NCBI GenBank assembly: GCA_018881555.1
Contig: JACAXG010000024.1
Location: 7,434,298 to 7,498,297 of the forward strand
Direction of reading: 5' to 3'
Length of the DNA: 64,000 nt
From: Amblyornis subalaris
Lineage: Eukaryota > Chordata > Aves > Passeriformes > Ptilonorhynchidae
Shown: piece after piece, positions 63,060-64,000 of the stretch
Numbering within the stretch: position 1 is the first letter of the stretch
How the letters are laid out: every line of letters starts with the position of its first letter
Position numbers and translations under genes: made by a program
The notes under the pieces: generated by a model
Told to the model about the DNA's origin: nothing
The model's input: the letters and a program-made list of their open reading frames with translations, nothing else
Database searches by the model: none

Positions 63060-64000
63060 TGTCTTGGTTTTGAGACAAATTTAAGAGAGCTCTTTGGACT
63101 GAGTTTTTCTCTCATAAAGGGTTCCAAAAATCCCCTTTCTACCAATAGGGAATGAGTACTAATAGAAAGTGAAAAAAAATTAAATGGCTTATTAACAAAC
63201 AGAATGCCCTCCCACCATGGAAGGGAAAACAAAAGGTAAATACCTGTTAAGCACTAAACCATCAGAACCCACTTCCCCACAAACACACAGAAACAAAGGA
63301 AAAAAGTGTCCGGAGAGTGGAGGCAGTGTGGGACGAATACACCTTTCCCAACACATGGTCCAAAGATGGTGTCGGCTCTCCACGTGGAGGGGCAGCAGAC
63401 CCCCCGTGCCGACGGAGCAGTCCTGTAGCAGAGAAAAATTCCAGTGGCTACCTGGTGTTGACTTTTTTCCCTCCGATNGCAGTTACAGCAGGCGAAAACA
63501 GCTGAGCTGGAGCCTTTGCTGCGCTTTCTCTCCCCAGCTTGGCTCCCCAGGGCTTGGGGCTGGGTGTGGAGCCGCTCCACTCTCAGCAAACCCTCTTCTA
63601 CCGATTTTGGAGCAGCAGCCTATTCAGTTCAGTTCCCGGCAGTCAAAGAAATGCTGCTCCAGCTTCTTCAATCGAGGGAAAAAAGAGAAGTGTTTTCCTT
63701 GGGCCAAAAAGCAAGTCAGCCAAGCAGAGAAACCACAAGGCTCAGTGCCGTGGGAGACAGAAATCCACGCTGCAGCGCAGGGCTCCGTCAGGGGCGGCCC
63801 CGGTTTCGACTCTCGGGCAGCAGCTGCTGTGGCAGAATACAGCAGGGCATGGCAGNGCAGCAGGTCCGGCAGAAAACAAAGCAGCTCCGGTCTCGTCCCT
63901 CTGCAGATGCAGCACCCACGTTTCTGATCCCAGAACCGGAAGAGAGGGAGCATCCTCCTGGGCCCCCGGACCGGAAGAGAGAGAGCAACATCCTGGCCCT
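63060..64000. mobile_element. Probable LTR-type interspersed repeat, cut by the window edge
   Basis: At 63060 the sequence changes in character. It starts with TGTCTTGGTTTTGAGACA, whose first and last five bases are inverted (TGTCT/AGACA) and which fits a TG-type LTR terminus, then becomes increasingly GC- and CpG-rich. From memory, this text recurs as a repeat in bird genomes and is most likely an endogenous-retrovirus LTR or adjoining leader. Orientation, family and right end are unknown because the window stops. Open frames on both strands (for example 63217-63927 plus) show no retroviral motifs and are not called as genes. Confidence 0.5.
63934..64000 (+). repeat. 35-bp imperfect tandem duplication
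   Basis: ACCGGAAGAGAG is followed by a GAGCA..ATCCT segment at 63935 and again at 63970, a period of 35 bases. It lies inside the probable repeat and continues to the window end. Confidence 0.7.

Noticed and set aside
63803..63820. GGTTTCGACTC-like string resembling a tRNA B box
   Set aside because: No A box at the right distance and no cloverleaf can be drawn around it.
63217..63927. 236-codon plus-strand frame inside the probable repeat
   Set aside because: GC-rich repeat DNA with open frames on both strands; no retroviral or cellular protein motif was seen.
1..64000. CRISPR arrays, operons or other prokaryotic systems
   Set aside because: No spaced direct repeats, ribosome-binding sites or dense coding. 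Composition and repeats are those of a vertebrate nuclear genome.

Overview
The window looks like nuclear DNA from a bird. It is mostly AT-rich, single-copy and non-coding, with very few interspersed repeats. The repeats it does hold are typical of birds: a 5'-truncated CR1 LINE with the FADD reverse-transcriptase motif, a solo endogenous-retrovirus LTR of a type common in bird genomes, and one old MIR/CORE-type SINE. A songbird or other neoavian host fits the LTR sequence from memory, but the species cannot be fixed. I found no protein-coding exon, tRNA, rRNA or CRISPR array that I can support. Nearly all open frames are short and look like chance; only the CR1 remnant is recognisable, and it is dead.

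Layout. 1-1430 is plain non-coding DNA with an A-rich tract and a (GT)n run. 1430-1910 looks like a conserved regulatory block: two convergent SOX/TCF-like sites form a perfect 10-bp inverted repeat around a nuclear-receptor-like palindrome. A MIR-type SINE lies at about 2620-2760. 2800-10700 is unremarkable. 10750-13430 is the main landmark: a CpG-island complex with an 80-bp tandem duplication, a homeodomain-motif-rich AT stretch (12420-12990) and a CpG-rich minisatellite that could form Z-DNA. This resembles the control region of a developmental gene, but the gene itself is not visible here. 13430-20630 is unique sequence with small tandem duplications. 20640-20713 is a (CCCCTT)n tract whose complement could form G-quadruplexes. 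A GC-rich stretch follows, then the solo LTR at about 21083-21668 with a TATA-like box and an ATTAAA signal.

21670-51320 is a long non-coding stretch with microsatellites, a 35-bp alternating purine-pyrimidine tract (28719-28753), a small GC-rich patch (38090-38260) inside the longest AT-region open frame, and a 12-bp-arm hairpin (39591-39630). The CR1 fragment (minus strand) occupies about 51325-52575. 52576-63059 is again unique non-coding DNA. At 63060 the composition changes abruptly and an apparent long interspersed repeat, probably LTR-type, begins and runs off the right edge.

There are no operons or gene neighbourhoods to describe. The functional content is probably regulatory DNA (1.4-1.9 kb and 10.7-13.4 kb) in an intron or gene desert. 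About 65 isolated single N bases are present. They are sparse in the first 29.9 kb and much denser afterwards, which may reflect unresolved heterozygous positions. I found no convincing new biological system; the best leads are the regulatory blocks.
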